The position numbers and the translations under genes are program-made. The notes beneath the pieces were generated by a model. It worked only from the letters and a program-made list of their open reading frames with translations, searched no databases and was not told the DNA's origin. Positions 6,983 to 8,445 of a DNA stretch of 8,445 nucleotides are shown here, one piece after another (position 1 is the first letter of the stretch; each line of letters opens with the position of its first letter). The DNA is from Caldilineaceae bacterium (GTDB lineage Bacteria > Chloroflexota > Anaerolineae > Caldilineales > Caldilineaceae): contig JAPKMV010000116.1 of NCBI GenBank assembly GCA_026645635.1, positions 1 through 8,445 of the forward strand, in the 5' to 3' direction.

Positions 6983-7011
6983 TCAGAATCTTTGAACAAC
7001 GATAGAACCGC

Positions 7012-7899
7012 ATGAATGACAATGCACCACCAACCGACGTCTTCGTCGCCGTCGAGGAAGAAACCTATCCCGCTGCCACCTGGCGGCTGATCATCGACGA
7101 CGCACCCCGTTCCGGCGCGGCCAACATGGCCATCGACCAGGCCGTCGCCGAGGCGTGCACGGCCGGCGCAAGCCTGCCCACCGTGCGCTTCTACCGCTGG
7201 CAGCCGCCGGCCGTCAGCCTGGGGCGTCACCAGCCCCTCGCCGAGATCGACCTGGATGCCGTCGCGGCACGCGGCTACGAGATCGTGCGGCGGCCCACCG
7301 GCGGGCGCGCCATCCTTCACATCGACGAGTTCACCTACTCCGTGGCCGCGCCCGACCACGAATCGCGCATGGCCGGCGGCGTGATGGACGCCTACCTGCG
7401 CATCAGCAACGCGCTCATGCTGGGCTTGCAGGCGCTGGGCGTCGCCGCGGACAAGGCGCCGGGCACGGTGCGGGTGAGCAGAGATGTGTCGGCTGCCTGC
7501 TTCGAGACACCCAGCGCCTACGAGATCACCGCGGGGCCGCGCAAGTTAATGGGCAGCGCGCAGAGCCGGCGCGGCGGCTACGTGCTCCAGCATGGCAGCC
7601 TGCCGCTCGTAGGCGACATCACCCGGCTGATCGACGTGCTGGCGTTGGATGCGGCGGCGGCGATGGCGCTGCGCCAGGAGCTGGCCGCGCGCGCCTGTAC
7701 ACTGGCGCAGGCGCTGGGTGTCGCCGAGGATGCGCTGGTGGTGACCTTTGCCCAGGTCTGCGCGGCGATGGAGCAGGGCTTTGCGCAGGCGCTCAATCTT
7801 CAGTTCAAGGTGAGTCAGTTGTCGCCGGCGGAACTGCGCCAGTCGGCGGTGCTGATTCGGGAGACTTTTGCCAACCCGGCGTGGACCGGACACAAATAG
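7012..7899 (+). CDS. lipM: Octanoyltransferase LipM-like (lipoate-protein ligase A / BPL_LplA_LipB fold)
   Basis: A 295-residue cytoplasmic enzyme of lipoate assembly. LipM transfers octanoate from octanoyl-ACP to a lysine of GcvH (or an E2 domain), after which lipoyl synthase adds sulfur. Seen: [21 protein letters not shown] (23-43), [15 protein letters not shown] (60-74), the acyl-binding motif [11 protein letters not shown] (93-103), [13 protein letters not shown] (160-172) with C163 in the position of the LipM catalytic cysteine, then [13 protein letters not shown] (177-189, K178 conserved) and LQHGSLPL. The Cys favours LipM over a true ATP-dependent ligase, though LplA-type proteins share the fold. 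The C-terminus (about 215-295) is more variable and helical. No Shine-Dalgarno sequence precedes ATG 7012, so initiation may be weak or leaderless; no better in-frame start is visible. The DUF503 gene follows after 3 nt and is probably co-transcribed. Confidence 0.88.
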   Translation: MNDNAPPTDVFVAVEEETYPAATWRLIIDDAPRSGAANMAIDQAVAEACTAGASLPTVRFYRWQPPAVSLGRHQPLAEIDLDAVAARGYEIVRRPTGGRAILHIDEFTYSVAAPDHESRMAGGVMDAYLRISNALMLGLQALGVAADKAPGTVRVSRDVSAACFETPSAYEITAGPRKLMGSAQSRRGGYVLQHGSLPLVGDITRLIDVLALDAAAAMALRQELAARACTLAQALGVAEDALVVTFAQVCAAMEQGFAQALNLQFKVSQLSPAELRQSAVLIRETFANPAWTGHK

Positions 7900-7902
7900 C
7901 CT

Positions 7903-8190
7903 ATGGCCGTTGGACTCTTGACCATCGAACTGAATCTGCCGATGAACGGCAGCCTGAAGGGCAAGCGGGGCATCCTCAAGCCGCTCATTGCCCGCCTGCG
8001 CCGGGAATTCAACGTCTCGGTCTGCGAGGCAGATTTGCAGGATGAACTGAGCGCCGCCGTGCTCGAAGTGGCCTGCGTCAGCCAGACGGGCGCGCTGGCC
8101 CACCGCCAGTTGCAGCATGTCGCCAACGCGGTGGAGGGCTGGCGGCTCGACGCGCAGTTGGTGGACTACCGGATCGAGTTATTGGGGTAG
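7903..8190 (+). CDS. DUF503 family protein (YlxP-like)
   Basis: A 95-residue small cytoplasmic protein whose whole length matches the DUF503 pattern. The N-terminal strand is [19 protein letters not shown], followed by the basic [21 protein letters not shown] helix-strand, a conserved acidic E-x-D (EADLQDE, about 42-48) and the AVLEVACVS strand. The end lies in the usual place for the family. Members such as YlxP are often found in the nusA-infB-rbfA region of Firmicutes and are suspected to touch ribosome or RNA function, but no biochemical activity is established; here that neighbourhood is absent. It starts 3 nt after the lipM-like stop with no clear RBS of its own, so translation is probably coupled to the upstream gene. 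Its stop is followed by a palindrome and a terminator-like hairpin. Confidence 0.88.
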   Translation: MAVGLLTIELNLPMNGSLKGKRGILKPLIARLRREFNVSVCEADLQDELSAAVLEVACVSQTGALAHRQLQHVANAVEGWRLDAQLVDYRIELLG

Positions 8191-8215
8191 TTAGCTCTGT
8201 CCTGAAGGTATGCTT

Positions 8216-8298
8216 GACGCAGAGGCGCGGCGATGCAGAGGCACGCAGAGGATCACAAAAGGGGTGGAACTTCTTCCACCCCTTAACGCCTCTGCGTC
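8216..8298. repeat. Intergenic palindrome with repeated GCAGAG words (element 4)
   Basis: Outer 12-nt perfect inverted pair, GACGCAGAGGCG (8216-8227) with its complement at 8287-8298. GCAGAG recurs in the left half at 8219, 8235 and 8245 (the last step is 10 nt), but only one complement exists on the right, so the element is lopsided compared with the other three. A strong inner hairpin (8259-8284) occupies the centre. It sits between the convergent ends of the DUF503 gene and the gene at 8308. Confidence 0.75.
8259..8284 (-). terminator. Terminator-like hairpin between convergent genes
   Basis: AAGGGGTGGAA (8259-8269) pairs perfectly with 8274-8284 around a 4-nt loop, an 11-bp GC-rich stem. 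Read on the minus strand the stem runs into TTTTGTG, a short T-run beginning within the stem end, fitting an intrinsic terminator for the gene ending at 8308. Read on the plus strand the tail is CCCCTTAACG, poorer, but the hairpin may also serve the plus-strand DUF503 gene. Confidence 0.6.
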
Positions 8299-8307
8299 GA
8301 AGGTAAT

Positions 8308-8445
8308 CTACGCCGTGGCGCCAGCCGGTTTGCGCGGGGGCGCCGGTCGGCCGGTCATGTAGATCATCGAATCTTCCGGGTGCTTGCGCCACTGCCAGCC
8401 GATGTGTCGCACGATCAGGATCGTACCCGCGACGCCGATGGAGAC
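8308..8445 (-). CDS. C-terminal fragment of an unrecognised, probably membrane, protein (cut by window edge)
   Basis: The minus-strand frame enters at base 8445 and stays open for 45 codons to TAG at 8310-8308. It begins with a hydrophobic stretch (VSIGVAGTILIV) that looks like the last transmembrane segment, followed by RHIGWQWRKHPED, a short MIYMTGRP segment and a Pro/Ala/Lys-rich end (PAPPRKPAGATA). GC-rich third positions match the other genes, and the stop lies 10 nt before palindrome element 4 with a terminator in the right orientation. The family is not recognisable from this fragment; a polytopic membrane protein is the best guess. Confidence 0.6.
   Translation of the reverse strand, partial: VSIGVAGTILIVRHIGWQWRKHPEDSMIYMTGRPAPPRKPAGATA

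Noticed and set aside
7155..8045. 296-codon plus-strand open frame overlapping lipM and DUF503
   Set aside because: Arg-rich frame-shifted reading of two recognised genes.
8078..8392. 104-codon minus-strand open frame across the convergent gap
   Set aside because: It runs through the repeat element and hairpin and overlaps DUF503 antisense. The other minus frame (8445-8308) has a natural C-terminus before the terminator.

Overview
This 8.4 kb window is GC-rich bacterial chromosome. It carries seven protein-coding genes, two of them cut by the window edges, with short gaps between them. The best lineage guess is Chloroflexota (Caldilinea/Anaerolineae-like). That is an inference from the Ala/Gly-rich, GC-biased coding style and from the C-terminal tail YVYLPAVQR on a secreted repeat protein, which resembles the YLPLVxR-type tails I recall on exported proteins of that phylum. 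No rRNA, tRNA, CRISPR array or transposase gene was seen.

Layout. 1-1193 (-) is the N-terminal half of ComEC, the DNA-uptake channel, with a good sigma70-type promoter in the divergent gap. 1389-4271 (+) encodes a 960-residue secreted protein of about 14 propeller-like repeats, followed by a C-terminal beta-rich domain with a lone CxxC pair and the YLPAVQR tail. 4486-5769 (+) encodes a lipoprotein that joins a carboxypeptidase-regulatory-like beta-sandwich to an alpha/beta hydrolase with a visible Ser-Asp-His triad. 5878-6855 (+) is a YgfZ/Iba57-type folate-binding Fe-S maturation factor. 7012-7899 (+) is a LipM-type octanoyltransferase with its catalytic Cys. 7903-8190 (+) is a DUF503 (YlxP-like) protein 3 nt downstream. 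8308-8445 (-) is the C-terminal end of an unrecognised, probably membrane, protein.

Functional links. YgfZ/Iba57 proteins support [4Fe-4S] enzymes, including lipoyl synthase in eukaryotes. LipM loads octanoate onto GcvH or E2 domains for that enzyme. Their proximity therefore makes sense for lipoate/one-carbon metabolism. The propeller protein and the lipoprotein hydrolase are both envelope or extracellular products.

The least explained structure is in the gaps. All four sizeable gaps downstream of the plus-strand genes (4339-4408, 5766-5857, 6906-6982, 8216-8298) hold a palindrome. In each, a 6-9 nt word is repeated at about 9-10 nt intervals in one arm; three of the four mirror this in the other arm. 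The word differs from element to element (CGCAGATT, CGCGGATT, ACGAATT, CGCAGAGG), and in the two longest the arm mismatches fall in the spacers between words. The last element also encloses a clean terminator-like hairpin between convergent genes. These elements generate false coding extensions, including a false 30-residue N-terminus for ygfZ.
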